NCBI RefSeq assembly: GCF_016100975.1
Contig: NZ_JACFRN010000002.1
Coordinates: 24,656-88,655 of the forward strand
Source of the DNA: Lactobacillus sp. W8174
GTDB lineage: Bacteria > Bacillota > Bacilli > Lactobacillales > Lactobacillaceae
Length of the DNA: 64,000 bases
Reading direction: 5' to 3'
The position numbers and the translations under genes were made by a program. The notes under the pieces were generated by a model. The model did not search any database and was not told where the DNA came from. It saw nothing but the letters and a program-made list of their open reading frames with translations. Below, piece after piece: positions 29,201 through 40,214 of this stretch; positions within the stretch are counted from its first letter, which is position 1, and every line of letters starts with the position of its first letter.

Positions 29201-29523
29201 CTAATCTTTCTGAAAAACTACTTTTACAATTTTGAGTATCTTTCCCATATAGTCATCAGGTAGTTGCTCTAAATACTGAAATGGTCGATTATGATAATCG
29301 ATTGTAATTAGTTGGTCTAGCATGACTACGCCTTTTGTTTGAGATGCAGCAGGATATAATGGGTAGCGTCTTTTAGTAGTTGATATAGGAGCAAACACAG
29401 CAATATAAGCGTATTTTTCAACCTCTTTATAGCTTAAATATAAATAAGGTCGTTTGCTAGATTGTTCATGCCCCTGCTTAAGGCGTAAATCATTAATAGA
29501 ATAGATCCTTGCTTAATTACCAT
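29201..29523 (-). pseudogene. MazF/PemK-type toxin, frameshifted
   Basis: MazF-type toxins are mRNA endonucleases. The ATG at 29523 overlaps the antitoxin stop by 7 bases and begins MVIKQGSIL, a typical family start, but that frame soon loses homology. The rest (DLRLKQGHEQSSKRPYLYLS to KIVKVVFQKD) lies one frame over and ends at 29201. A single missing base near 29495 restores a plausible protein of about 106 residues. As given, the toxin cannot be made intact. Confidence 0.75.
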
Positions 29524-29767
29524 TTTTCATTTCCTTTTCTCTCATTCGGTAACTTAATTTTGGTATAAAATTCTTTCCCTGAATAATCTTTAAAAAGTTC
29601 TTCAAAAGTTAAAACATGTGTATCTTCTTGTTTTGCCATTATTACTTTGATGTCCTCAATTTTAATGTTTAAATAATCTCCTAAAGTAGCGTTTAATGCT
29701 TGCAAGACTGCTTGACTTAATAGCATGTCTTTAGATTTACGCTATTAGATAAGGCAGCTCTAATCAT
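29517..29767 (-). pseudogene. MazE/AbrB-type antitoxin, frameshifted near its start
   Basis: A strong RBS (CAGGGGGA) precedes ATG at 29767, which encodes MIRAALSNSVNLK and then leaves frame. The continuation LLSQAVLQALNATLGDYLNI, FEELFKDYSGKEFY to GNEKW starts at ATG 29726 one frame over. Together they match the GNSxxxLP-VL-LGD pattern of AbrB-like antitoxins. One missing base near 29727 explains the break. The 29726 ORF (69 residues) could still be translated without the first DNA-binding strand. Confidence 0.65.
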
Positions 29768-29909
29768 ATTTTCCCCCTGAAAAAAATAAACAATGTATAT
29801 CCCAAAAATTATACAATGTTTATCTACAAAGATCAGACAAAAAAGTATCCTGAACGGAATATGATGTGACCATCAAAATTAGAACACTTTATTAATTGTA
29901 AGTTAGCTC

Positions 29910-31148
29910 TTATTTATTAGGACTTTTTCTCAAACTGAAAAAGATAATGAGAATAAAGTTAATCAGTAGCGTGAAACCTGTAGTCCAGAAAACTGTAGCG
30001 TAGTTGGACAAACCGGAGATGGTGGAACCCATTAGTGAACCAAACACAGAACCAACTGCTTGAAAAGACTGATTGTAACTAAAGATGCGACCAAAACTTT
30101 CGGCAGGAGTGTTCAATGTCAAAACAGTCTGTGCTGCCGGTAACATTGCAGCACTGGCAATTCCCAGCAGGAAACGCAATCCTGCCAGCACCCAAGGTGA
30201 GTGTGTTAAAGCCATAGGTACGAAAAGAATTGCACCTACTATTAAACCTAAGCGTAATATTTTTAGTGGTCCAATTTCATCCATTTTATGTCCGATTTTG
30301 GAAGCAGCCAGCAATGTTCCGAGACCTGGGGTTGCAGCTACGACGCCCGCCACAAATGCGATGTTTTTGCTATTAGGCATCATCGATTTGACATACAAAG
30401 AAACAATTGGATCAATTGACATGTTAGCGGCCTGCACTAACAGGGTAGTTACGAACATGACCACAATCAATTTAACATTGGGTAGAGAGTGCATGATCTC
30501 TTTCATAGGCTTCATTTCTTCGCGGGAAATTGGGGTAAAGTTTTCATGAACTAAGAATGTCGACCCTAAGAAGACGAGCACCATCAAAAAGCCGGTGATG
30601 AAGAATGGAATCCGGTAGCCCCAGACGCCGCCAAGCCAATTACCGAAGAAATTTGACAAAACACCACCTAAAAGTGGTCCGACTAAGTTTCCAGCAGTAC
30701 CGGCAGTCATCATTTGACTCATTACCCAGCCACTTTTTCTGTGGGGAGTTTCCCCTGCGATTAAAGCGGTGGCGTTGTTAATATATCCGGAAAAAGCGCC
30801 CTGAATAAAACGCATTACAATTATGTAAATAGCATTAGGGGCAAAACCGGTAGCAGTAATAGTTAAAGCCATGACCCCAGAAGCTCGCATGCACATTAAC
30901 TTACGGCCTTTTCTGTCGGCCAAGTTGCCCCAATAAGGTGAAACGATTGCCTGAGCAATAAAGGTCATGGCAAATGCAAGACCGGAATACATGCTAATCT
31001 GCAGCTTGCTGTAGTGGCCCAGATCAGCGATAAATAGTGAGATAAAGGGCATTGTCATGGAATAGCCCATACCTGTGATAAAGCAACCTAGCCATAAAGT
31101 GACAAAAGCTTTATGCCAGCCAGCCGGAAATTTTTCGGAAATTGTCAA
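29910..31148 (-). CDS. MFS multidrug-type efflux pump
   Basis: The 412-residue, 12-helix transporter has the drug:H+ antiporter-1 signature GNLADRKGRKLMCMRASG after helix 2 and the antiporter region TAGTAGNLVGPLLGGVLSNF in helix 5, similar to PmrA/TetA-type pumps. It likely exports hydrophobic compounds. It stands alone, divergent from the membrane protein at 31298. No regulator is adjacent. Confidence 0.88.
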   Translation of the reverse strand: MTISEKFPAGWHKAFVTLWLGCFITGMGYSMTMPFISLFIADLGHYSKLQISMYSGLAFAMTFIAQAIVSPYWGNLADRKGRKLMCMRASGVMALTITATGFAPNAIYIIVMRFIQGAFSGYINNATALIAGETPHRKSGWVMSQMMTAGTAGNLVGPLLGGVLSNFFGNWLGGVWGYRIPFFITGFLMVLVFLGSTFLVHENFTPISREEMKPMKEIMHSLPNVKLIVVMFVTTLLVQAANMSIDPIVSLYVKSMMPNSKNIAFVAGVVAATPGLGTLLAASKIGHKMDEIGPLKILRLGLIVGAILFVPMALTHSPWVLAGLRFLLGIASAAMLPAAQTVLTLNTPAESFGRIFSYNQSFQAVGSVFGSLMGSTISGLSNYATVFWTTGFTLLINFILIIFFSLRKSPNK

Positions 31149-31297
31149 AACGTCCTCGCTTTCTTTTTAATATTTTTCTAAAAAATATGATATCTTTTAT
31201 ATTTTAGCACAATAAATTTGCTAAGAATTTGCTAAATAGATGATATTTTCATATTAAACATGTTAGGATATTATTTCTGAAAGGAAGGGATGTTGGT

Positions 31298-32227
31298 ATG
31301 GGAAGAGATTCGCACTTAACTAGGCAGGAATACCGTCAAAAATGCCGCCAAAAATCCCAGTCGCACACAAACAAAGCGCCAAAGGCAACGATTAGAGAAA
31401 ATAATACTTCTCAAACTCGTGCTGACTACCGCCATTTAAAGTTAAATTTCTGGGATATTTTTGCAGATCGGCCATACATCGCGGTGGCAATAGTTGTTTT
31501 GGCCATTTTCTTAGTTATGGCTAAACTCTGGTGGCTTCTTGCTGCGCTGGCAATTGTGGTCGCAATTGGCATCTTTGTGATTGGCCGCAGTCATCATCCT
31601 AACCGTGTACTTAGCCTCGAATTTAAAATGAAGTCATCCCGGAAATTAAGCATGTTACGAGCTTTGCAATTTGGTGGCTCGATTATCATGTTTCTGGCAA
31701 CTTATATGAAAAAAGTGGTAACAGTTAATTTTTCCACAGCTGGTTCGACTGATGGCTTGCAAGTCGTTCAGGGCATCTTGTCTAATCGTGGTGGCGTCTA
31801 TGGTCAACAGGGATCATACTTCTTGAGTTTATTAAATACCCTAACTGGTGGACAGCTGTGGGGTAAATATCGTTATGCGGCTAACAGTGCCCAAATGATG
31901 AGCAGTGGTGCAGGTCGTTTAATTATTATGTGGGTTTTGCTTTTAATGATTGCACCAGCATTTTGCGTTTTAGCACAATTTTTTCGGGAACCATATTCGC
32001 GCAATACGGCTTTGGTAGCTTCAATCATTGCTACTGTCAGCTTCGTATTAACTCCTCGTTTATTGAGTAAGTGGATTGTAGAATACGCCGTCGAAAATCG
32101 TATGGCAAGTAGTCAAGCTCAGGCTGCCATTAGTGTCGGACCCATGGCCTATGTGGCAATGCTTTGCGCAATTTTAGTTTTAGTTATTTCAGTTTACCGG
32201 GTAATTAAAAAGGACAGATTTGTTTAA
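31298..32227 (+). CDS. Polytopic membrane protein of unknown function
   Basis: I do not recognise a family. The 309-residue protein has a basic, hydrophilic N-terminus (about 1-55, rich in Arg, Lys, Gln), two closely spaced helices (about 60-100), then further helices around 115-130, 205-225, 235-255 and 275-300, with an extracellular-looking loop rich in Gly/Ser between. No catalytic motif is evident. RBS AAGGAAGG. A terminator follows at 32267, so it is monocistronic. Confidence 0.7.
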   Translation: MGRDSHLTRQEYRQKCRQKSQSHTNKAPKATIRENNTSQTRADYRHLKLNFWDIFADRPYIAVAIVVLAIFLVMAKLWWLLAALAIVVAIGIFVIGRSHHPNRVLSLEFKMKSSRKLSMLRALQFGGSIIMFLATYMKKVVTVNFSTAGSTDGLQVVQGILSNRGGVYGQQGSYFLSLLNTLTGGQLWGKYRYAANSAQMMSSGAGRLIIMWVLLLMIAPAFCVLAQFFREPYSRNTALVASIIATVSFVLTPRLLSKWIVEYAVENRMASSQAQAAISVGPMAYVAMLCAILVLVISVYRVIKKDRFV

Positions 32228-32266
32228 AATAGTCTTCTCATAATATTTAACTTAATTACCATTAAT

Positions 32267-32296
32267 ACTGGCACCTTAGTGGTGCTAGTTTTTTTG
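32267..32296 (+). terminator. Terminator after the membrane protein gene
   Basis: ACTGGCACC pairs with GGTGCTAGT (one wobble), followed by TTTTTT. Confidence 0.8.
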
Positions 32297-32335
32297 TGAA
32301 ATTAATTTCTGAAAATGAAACAAATATTCCAAGTT

Positions 32336-32352
32336 GTGAAATACGTATTCAC
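32336..32352. promoter_or_regulatory. Candidate RpiR-type operator
   Basis: GTGAAATACGTATTCAC is a near-perfect palindrome 108 bases before the GH4 gene. RpiR/GlvR regulators bind such TGAAA/TTTCA dyads, and one is encoded in this operon. Confidence 0.45.
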
Positions 32353-32357
32353 TTTCA

Positions 32358-32372
32358 TAGAAAGCGGATACA
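32358..32372 (+). promoter_or_regulatory. cre site of the alpha-glucoside operon
   Basis: TAGAAAGCGGATACA fits the cre consensus (WTGNAANCGNWNNCW) with one mismatch, suggesting catabolite control by CcpA. Confidence 0.55.
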
Positions 32373-32445
32373 AAAAATAAGAAAGATGTTATAAATATAA
32401 AAGTAAGCTAGCTTAGAAAATAACAGCTCAAGTTGGGCAGAGTGA

Positions 32446-33804
<1,359 letters not shown>

Positions 33805-33823
33805 TGATTGGGGATGAAGTCTT

Positions 33824-35458
33824 ATGATGCAAAAGTTTCAAAAGTTTGGTGCAGCAATGTTTGTACCAGTGCTTTTGTTTTCATTTGCTGGTATTGTGGT
33901 CGCTTTAGGTAGCTTATTTAACAATCAGGCAGTTTTCGGCTCTCTGGCAAATCCAGGAACGACTTGGTATTCGATTTGGGATACGATTAGCGCAGGTGGT
34001 TGGACAGTTTTTAAGCAAGAAGCTTTGCTTTTCGTTGTAGGTCTGCCAATTGGTTTAGCAAATAAATCCAGAGGTAGAGCTGCCATGGAAGCAGTAATTA
34101 CCTACATGACTTACAACTATTTTGTAGGTGCGATTTTATCTCACTGGGGTGCCAGTTTTGGTATTCCTAACTTTGATAAGATCCAGATTGTGGAAAACTC
34201 CACTAACCACGGACTAACAGAAATAGCAGGTATCAAAACTCTGGACACTAGTATTATTGGTGCTCTAGTAGTTGCTGGTATAGTAATTTGGCTGCATAAC
34301 CATTATTTTGATAAAAAATTGCCTGACTGGCTGGGAACCTTTCAAGGATCCACATATGTTTATATTTTGGGCTTTTTTACCATGATACCTTTAGCACTTA
34401 TTACTTGCTGGGGCTGGCCTAAAGTGCAGTTAGGAATAACCGGAATGCAGCATTTTATCACTAATAGTGGCGTTATTGGAGTATGGATCTATAATTTTCT
34501 TAATCGTATCTTAATTCCAACTGGTCTCCATCATTTGGTATATATCCCCTTCCAATATGGTCCAGCCGTTGTTGCAGGGGGCTTACAACCATACTGGTTG
34601 AAACACCTAACCAAATTTGCATTAAGTACACGTCCATTAAAGCAATTAGCTCCTGAAATGGGCTTCCAATTATGGGGCAATGAAAAAGTATTCCTCGCAC
34701 CAGTAATTTGCTTGGCGTTTTATGCAACTGCCAAAAAAAGTAAAAAGAAGCAAACTTCAGCTTTGTTAATTCCAGCAGCTTTAACTTCCTTTTTTGCTGG
34801 CATTACTGAGCCAATTGACTTTACCTACTTGTTTGCGGCTCCTGTTTTATGGGTAATTTATTCCTTACTTTCAGCAACTATGAACACTATTATGTTCAGT
34901 CTTGGTGTTGTGGGTAACTTTATATTTGGCAGTATTGATATGGCAGCAGAAAATTGGATACCACTTTGGGCCAATCACTGGCAAACATTTCTAGTCCAAT
35001 TTACAGTTGGTATTATTTTTGCAATTTTAACCTTCTTCATTTTTAAATTTATGATTGTTAAGTTTGACTATGCTACTCCAGGAAGGGAAAAAGATGACGA
35101 AGATGTACATCTACTAAATAAAAAGGAATATCAAGCTAAAAAAGAATCAGCTGCTGCAGCAACAATTACTGCACAGCCAGTCAAAAAAGAGAAAGAAACT
35201 GATCCATACATTGAAAGAGCAACTGCCTTCTTAGATTTACTAGGTGGAAGTTCCAATATTAAAGAAATAAGCTCATGTGCTACGAGATTGCGTGTCACTG
35301 TGGCAGATCCTGATAAGATGGGCTCTGATGCTCAGTTTAAGGCAGCTAAGGCCGTTAATGTTGTCCATCACGGCAAAGCAGTACAGATAATAGTTGGCTT
35401 AGATGTCGCCCAAGTACTAGAGGCAATGCAAGAATTAAGAAAGCAGGATAACAAGTAA
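33824..35458 (+). CDS. Alpha-glucoside PTS transporter EIICB
   Basis: The 544-residue permease has EIIC (about 1-425; MFVPVLLFSFAGIVVALGSL; GITEPIDFTYLF) and EIIB (about 460-544; Cys485 in SCATRLRV) but no EIIA. It is of the GlvC/MalB type that carries maltose-like alpha-glucosides, consistent with the GH4 gene 19 bases upstream. The phosphate is probably supplied by the separate EIIA at 36820. Confidence 0.93.
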   Translation: MMQKFQKFGAAMFVPVLLFSFAGIVVALGSLFNNQAVFGSLANPGTTWYSIWDTISAGGWTVFKQEALLFVVGLPIGLANKSRGRAAMEAVITYMTYNYFVGAILSHWGASFGIPNFDKIQIVENSTNHGLTEIAGIKTLDTSIIGALVVAGIVIWLHNHYFDKKLPDWLGTFQGSTYVYILGFFTMIPLALITCWGWPKVQLGITGMQHFITNSGVIGVWIYNFLNRILIPTGLHHLVYIPFQYGPAVVAGGLQPYWLKHLTKFALSTRPLKQLAPEMGFQLWGNEKVFLAPVICLAFYATAKKSKKKQTSALLIPAALTSFFAGITEPIDFTYLFAAPVLWVIYSLLSATMNTIMFSLGVVGNFIFGSIDMAAENWIPLWANHWQTFLVQFTVGIIFAILTFFIFKFMIVKFDYATPGREKDDEDVHLLNKKEYQAKKESAAAATITAQPVKKEKETDPYIERATAFLDLLGGSSNIKEISSCATRLRVTVADPDKMGSDAQFKAAKAVNVVHHGKAVQIIVGLDVAQVLEAMQELRKQDNK

Positions 35459-35537
35459 AATTAATTATGACTAGAACGCTTGTATAGGTAAAAGAAATTT
35501 GTCATATGTAAAATTACTTTATATGGAGCGTTGATCT

Positions 35538-36329
35538 ATGTCAAAATTAGAATATTTAGTCTATCAAAATAGTAGTAAATTGAATGATTCTGAGATTAGA
35601 ATCATTCAGTTTGTTATCAATAATGCAAAACTATGTCAAAAATTAAGCCTTTCGGAATTATCCCAAAAATTATATGTTTCTCGATCTGCTATTTTTCGTA
35701 TGTGTAAGCACTTGGGTTTGAGCGGATATAATGAATTGAAATTTTACTTAATTGAAGTTATCCAGGAAAAAGAGCAAAATTCTAGAAATGAAGCAGTGCC
35801 TGACAACTTTGGCGCAAACGTAATAAAAGAAATCGAAAACTTACATAAAAATTTTAAAATTCTTAAGTTAGATGAATTTTACATTGAGTTAAATAACGCT
35901 AAGCATATTTATATATACTCTACCGGCTGGATCCAACAGATGTTGTCCAATTATCTTTCTCATGAGTTATTACTATTTGGAATTTCATCAATAGTTTTGC
36001 CAGCCGCTGTCAGTGAATTGGAAATGGTAGGAAAAATAGCAGAAAAAGGCGACATGCTCTTTATTATTTCTTACACGGGCAATAATAAAGAAATTAACGA
36101 TGAACTGGGTAAATTTGAGATGGTTAACAACAAATTGCGTTATGTATCCTTTACAGACTTAAAGCAAAATAAGCTTGCTTCGCTTTCTGATTATAATTTC
36201 TACTATCCCACCATAAAATTTTCGTCTAGAAATGACGTTTCATTTATACTGGCTTATACCTTAGTTGATTTCATCATAAATAAGTTTGGCATTTGGCAAA
36301 AAGAAAAAAGTGATAAAAATGGTAAGTAA
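35538..36329 (+). CDS. RpiR-family regulator
   Basis: The 263-residue protein has an N-terminal RpiR helix-turn-helix (LSELSQKLYVSRSAIFRMCK) and a C-terminal SIS phosphosugar-binding domain (about 105-235; IYIYSTGWIQQ, ISYTGNNKEI). In Bacillus, GlvR of this family controls maltose 6-phosphate genes, so it most likely regulates this operon in response to a phosphorylated sugar. It overlaps the next gene by 11 bases. Confidence 0.9.
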   Translation: MSKLEYLVYQNSSKLNDSEIRIIQFVINNAKLCQKLSLSELSQKLYVSRSAIFRMCKHLGLSGYNELKFYLIEVIQEKEQNSRNEAVPDNFGANVIKEIENLHKNFKILKLDEFYIELNNAKHIYIYSTGWIQQMLSNYLSHELLLFGISSIVLPAAVSELEMVGKIAEKGDMLFIISYTGNNKEINDELGKFEMVNNKLRYVSFTDLKQNKLASLSDYNFYYPTIKFSSRNDVSFILAYTLVDFIINKFGIWQKEKSDKNGK

Positions 36330-36810
36330 GATAAATAACTTTTTGATTGGTTTTTTGGATAGAGCTCATTTAGACACCAAAAAAATTTTGACAACCTATA
36401 TCTATGCTTTAATTTTAATTCCCTTGTTTTTCGGCAGCTTTATAACTTTTGCATTATCTATTGCTAATCAAAACATCAATGTAGTCTTGAATAATACACC
36501 TTTGATTGCAATAGATATGATAGTAGCTCTTACGGATTTTATTATGGGTTATTATATTTGGCTCAAGAAAGATTTGATTCTTAAACATGAGGGCAATTAT
36601 CGCTTTTTGATGTTCAGTCAGGCGATTAGTCAGTTAATGGTCGGTAACATTTTTTGCTTGATTTTGGCGCTTTTTGGGATCATACGTATTAATGAGCAAT
36701 CTGACAAATTAAAATGTCAAAACAATTTTATCAAATTACCTGCTTTTATCTTTTTGACTATTTTTGGTTTTTGTTTAGTTTTAACGATTAGTATATTTAT
36801 TAGAAAATAG
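36319..36810 (+). CDS. Four-helix membrane protein in the alpha-glucoside operon
   Basis: No family recognised. The 163-residue protein, starting MVSKINNFLIGFLDRAHLD, has about four hydrophobic segments (roughly 25-50, 60-80, 100-120, 135-160). Translation is coupled to the regulator through an 11-base overlap, and the EIIA gene starts 9 bases after it, so it is a true operon member. It might assist the PTS permease or sense its state, but nothing in the sequence shows this. An in-frame TTG at 36286 is rejected because it lies deep within the upstream gene. Confidence 0.7.
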   Translation: MVSKINNFLIGFLDRAHLDTKKILTTYIYALILIPLFFGSFITFALSIANQNINVVLNNTPLIAIDMIVALTDFIMGYYIWLKKDLILKHEGNYRFLMFSQAISQLMVGNIFCLILALFGIIRINEQSDKLKCQNNFIKLPAFIFLTIFGFCLVLTISIFIRK

Positions 36811-36819
36811 GTAGAATTA

Positions 36820-37302
36820 ATGTTTAAAATATTTAAAAAACGCGGTTTTACAGTGGTTGCAGCTTGTGATGGAAGACTAATGCCAATTACAGATGTGAAA
36901 GATGAAGTTTTTTCTCAGAAAATGCTAGGAGATGGATACGCTATTAAGCCTACAGCTGGCAAAATTTATTCTCCTGTTGCAGGAACAGTCACCACAGTCT
37001 TTCCCACTAAGCATGCAATCGGCATTACTACTGATAATAATTTAGAAATATTGGTTCATTTAGGAATTGATACTGTTGAATTAAAAGGTGAGCCCTTCAA
37101 AGTGGCTGTTAAGCAGGGTGACACTGTTAAGCAGGATGATTATTTGGCAAGTATGAATACAGAACTGATTACGACTGAAAATTATGATGATACAGTAATA
37201 GTTGTTTATACTAATATGGATGTCATAAAATCTGTTTCTGATGTGTCCGCCGGTGATACGACTCACGGTGACACAGTTCAGACTCTTCAGTTTAATGCTT
37301 AA
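36820..37302 (+). CDS. PTS EIIA of the glucose family
   Basis: This 160-residue stand-alone EIIA domain passes phosphate from HPr to the EIIB of the upstream EIICB. Conserved elements are DVKDEVFSQKMLGDGYAI, accessory His in TKHAIGI and active His80 in LVHLGIDTVEL. It carries a C-terminal extension of about 20 residues beyond the core. Its separation from the permease gene by a regulator and a membrane-protein gene is unusual. Confidence 0.93.
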   Translation: MFKIFKKRGFTVVAACDGRLMPITDVKDEVFSQKMLGDGYAIKPTAGKIYSPVAGTVTTVFPTKHAIGITTDNNLEILVHLGIDTVELKGEPFKVAVKQGDTVKQDDYLASMNTELITTENYDDTVIVVYTNMDVIKSVSDVSAGDTTHGDTVQTLQFNA

Positions 37303-37497
37303 TTATTTTTAAATAAGATGCTTCGACTAGTTAAATAAATTAAAACCCTGTGTTTTAATTGCAATTTTAACTACCTCGGAGCGTTTTTTACTTAATATTG
37401 TAAAAGTATAGGTTTGAGTTTAGAATCAAGTTAAATAAAAAATATCATCTGTTTAAAATTTTTTTTGACTTAAATTGTAAATAGGAAGGGATTATTT

Positions 37498-37821
37498 ATG
37501 CTTAATGATATCGTTCTGATTTTGCTAATAGTTGATGCTATTTACTTAATATATCTAGTTTGTATCAGATTAACACACAAAACACCGCAGAATTCTAAAC
37601 TTATCCAATTTTATCAGAAGGAGCATTTACGGTGGGCTAAAGTTAAGTACTTCTTCCTTGTAATTCCTATTGTTTTATTTCTTCTGCCATATGATAATAG
37701 CTGGAATAATTATGTAACATCCTTGTTTGTGCGCATTATTGGAATTGTTTTGTGGACGTTGATATTTGTGATTGGTGACTTTCTCGATGGGAAAATGTAT
37801 CACTGGTTTTTCAAAAAATAA
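37498..37821 (+). CDS. Small membrane protein, unknown
   Basis: The 107-residue protein has three hydrophobic segments (about 5-25, 53-72, 80-100), with a basic, polar loop after the first. No motif or family is recognised. RBS AGGAAGG is present, and the inverted-repeat element at 37843 follows directly and may terminate it. Confidence 0.6.
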   Translation: MLNDIVLILLIVDAIYLIYLVCIRLTHKTPQNSKLIQFYQKEHLRWAKVKYFFLVIPIVLFLLPYDNSWNNYVTSLFVRIIGIVLWTLIFVIGDFLDGKMYHWFFKK

Positions 37822-37842
37822 TACGGATAAGTAAAAAAACAT

Positions 37843-37975
37843 AGAGTCTGGGAAAAAAGTGTTCTTTGAAGTTAAATTAAAAAATTTCACAATTTAAAAA
37901 AACCGACAAATCAACGTTTTATTGACGTGATTTGTCGGCCTTTTTTAGTTAGGTTAGAGTTTTTTCCCAGACTCT
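37843..37975. repeat. Nested inverted-repeat element
   Basis: Perfect 16-base terminal inverted repeats (AGAGTCTGGGAAAAAA / TTTTTTCCCAGACTCT) enclose 101 bases containing a second strong hairpin (CCGACAAATCA with TGATTTGTCGG, 37903-37938) followed by a T-run. It encodes nothing. It may be a MITE-like extragenic repeat that also works as a terminator. Confidence 0.7.
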
Positions 37976-38027
37976 TTAAAGTGAAACTATTTTTATTATT
38001 TGAGTTGTTTGAATTAAAATAATATTA

Positions 38028-38417
38028 TTAAGCTTGCATTTGACGCAAAGCTTCCGTTGTAACTTTTGATACATTAATTTTATTTTTCTTAGCCCAATTA
38101 TTTAGATCCTCTGGCAATGAAATATTTCGCCGGACAGTTTTACTATATTTATTACGCCACTTTGTCATATTAACTTTAACCCAAGATATTTGCTGATTTT
38201 TTTCCAACTTCCACTTTGTTGGATCCTGAACTCTAGGATAGCCTTGAAGGTCAAGCATTGTTGCCATTGCATCTTCTGCATGATAAAGAGCTTCACCTAT
38301 TGTTTGACCATCAGTGACTAAACCTTGGATGTTAGGTGACGTAATTGCATAATAATGTCCTGATTCGTCGTTACACTTTTCTATAATAACAGGATAAGCT
38401 GCAATTTCTTGTTTCAT
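38028..38417 (-). CDS. HicB-family antitoxin without a visible HicA
   Basis: The 129-residue protein has the HicB RNase-H-like fold start (YPVIIEKCNDESGHYYAITS, PNIQGLVTDGQTIGEAL, AEDAMATMLD) and a C-terminal ribbon-helix-helix-like segment (ISLPEDLNNWAKKN). HicB normally neutralises the RNase HicA and represses its operon. No HicA ORF lies within the 257 bases upstream; a short ORF MSMPWELVKN ends at once and could be a scrap. A perfect dyad at 38505-38527 may be its operator. Confidence 0.8.
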   Translation of the reverse strand: MKQEIAAYPVIIEKCNDESGHYYAITSPNIQGLVTDGQTIGEALYHAEDAMATMLDLQGYPRVQDPTKWKLEKNQQISWVKVNMTKWRNKYSKTVRRNISLPEDLNNWAKKNKINVSKVTTEALRQMQA

Positions 38418-38504
38418 GTTAATTTAAATATGCCAAGTAAGAAACATTAATTTTTAACCAGTTCCCATGGCATACTCATAACCTTCCTTCTTAGTTTTCA
38501 AATA

Positions 38505-38527
38505 TTATACACCATTAATGTGTATAA
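38505..38527. promoter_or_regulatory. Candidate HicB operator
   Basis: TTATACAC and GTGTATAA form a perfect 8-base inverted repeat with a 7-base spacer, about 90 bases upstream of the hicB start. Confidence 0.5.
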
Positions 38528-38675
38528 CACGTTCGAATTCCAAGAGCAATGTATATTTTTGACTGCTTAATAGATATTACACAATTAATAATTGGCTTCT
38601 GGAAATTTTATAGAAAAATATACAAATAACTGGGCTTTAATCTAAAAAGCTTTTGACTATGAAATTGTTTAAGCT

Positions 38676-39929
38676 TTAGATATTCAAACCAATTTTATCT
38701 AAAAATTTGGCAGTCAATTTTCTTTTTTTTGGCCTTCCTTTAACGGTTTTAATTAAACCCTCTTTTTCTAAATCTTCTATAGCAGTTTTTACCTTTTTAG
38801 TTGATATTTTTTCTGTGCTTTTGATAAAACTAATTAAACTTGTGTCTTGAACGCTGCCATCAAAACTATTGAATAAAAATGACTGTGCATATACATATAA
38901 GATATTGAATTCAAAGTTAAGATAATCCAAATCTTCTAATTTCTTTTTGACAAAATTTAAAATGTTATGGTCATCTTTTAAATTACCTAGGACATATTTT
39001 TGTCCAGAAACTAAGTATTTTAGCAAACTGATAACGAATAGTGTGATTTCACCGTAATTTTTTTCATTTTCAACTTCTTGAAATTCTTTATAATATCTTG
39101 CCTTTTTTTGATTGATCTGATAAGAAAAGCTGACAGCAGTATAAGGGTCAACTTTTTTTCCAATATAACTGCAAAAGAGATACCTTCCTAACCTGCCATT
39201 GCCGTCATAAAAAGGATGAATATATTCAAAATAATAGTGAACAACACAGGCCTTTAAAATAGGATCATATTTATCCAAATTAATAAATTTTAGCCAATTT
39301 TTTAATTGCTGATTTATCTCATCTTCGCTGTTTTTGGGAAGATGAACAGTTTGAACTGAGTTGCCAAGTCTGACAAAACCATCCCTAAATAGTTTGCCGT
39401 CGGGTAAGTTACTTTTTGCTATTTCACCTTTTAATAAAGAGTCATATAATATTCTGATATCTTTTAGCTCATTAAGTTGATATGTTTTACCGTTTTCAAT
39501 ATCAAAATACATTTTAGCAAAAGATTGGAAACGCACAGTTTTATTATGATTATTAATATTTTCTACGGCTCTGTTAATTTCCTGTATAGTAGCAGCAACA
39601 TTTTCAATATCATTTGTACCTTTAATTTCTTTAATTAACAAATCAATGAAAAATTGCTCTCTGGCAACATCTGGAAGCTTGCCAATGAATGCTTTGATTT
39701 GAGCAGAGTTCTCTCTAATGACAGTTAGCAGTGAATTATAATCTTCAATTTGTACCAAAAAAAGTGGCAATTGTGTAGGTATTCTAATTTGTTCGTGCAC
39801 ATCTATGGGGTTTATTGCTAACGGAAACTTAATTGTGCCATAGCCTTTAAATCTTTTATTTAATTCATTATCAATTGGTTGACCAGGATGTTGGTAAGAA
39901 TAAATTCTTAATAAGTGATATTTAGTCAT
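38676..39929 (-). CDS. Fic-domain protein with C-terminal winged helix
   Basis: Fic proteins transfer AMP or related groups from nucleotides to target hydroxyls. The 417-residue protein has the intact motif HPFYDGNGRLGR (His238). An N-terminal TNDIEN (about residue 110) fits the (S/T)xxxE(G/N) inhibitory helix, so it would be a class II, self-inhibited enzyme. A C-terminal region (about 350-417; TKKVKTAIEDLEKEG, KGRPKKRKLT) looks like a winged helix. It is divergent from the HTH/antitoxin-Fic pair and has no separate antitoxin. The target is unknown. Confidence 0.88.
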   Translation of the reverse strand: MTKYHLLRIYSYQHPGQPIDNELNKRFKGYGTIKFPLAINPIDVHEQIRIPTQLPLFLVQIEDYNSLLTVIRENSAQIKAFIGKLPDVAREQFFIDLLIKEIKGTNDIENVAATIQEINRAVENINNHNKTVRFQSFAKMYFDIENGKTYQLNELKDIRILYDSLLKGEIAKSNLPDGKLFRDGFVRLGNSVQTVHLPKNSEDEINQQLKNWLKFINLDKYDPILKACVVHYYFEYIHPFYDGNGRLGRYLFCSYIGKKVDPYTAVSFSYQINQKKARYYKEFQEVENEKNYGEITLFVISLLKYLVSGQKYVLGNLKDDHNILNFVKKKLEDLDYLNFEFNILYVYAQSFLFNSFDGSVQDTSLISFIKSTEKISTKKVKTAIEDLEKEGLIKTVKGRPKKRKLTAKFLDKIGLNI

Positions 39930-40214
39930 AATTTTGTTGCTTTTCTATAAATAAATCATAAAAACGACTTTTTTTGAATTTAATTTTGAGTATATACTAT
40001 ATCAATTCAAATTATTGCGATTTTAGCAAAAAAATAAAAAAGGCACATCAAAATACGAAATATATTTTATCGAACCAAAAAATTATAAAGCTGTTGAACT
40101 TTTTAGATAATTTACTTGATTGCTCTTCTCGAAGTAGAGTAGGCGCAATTATAGGGCTTATCTGACTCTAAATCTCGACCATTAAAAGAATTACAAATTC
40201 AGCATGCTTAAAAC

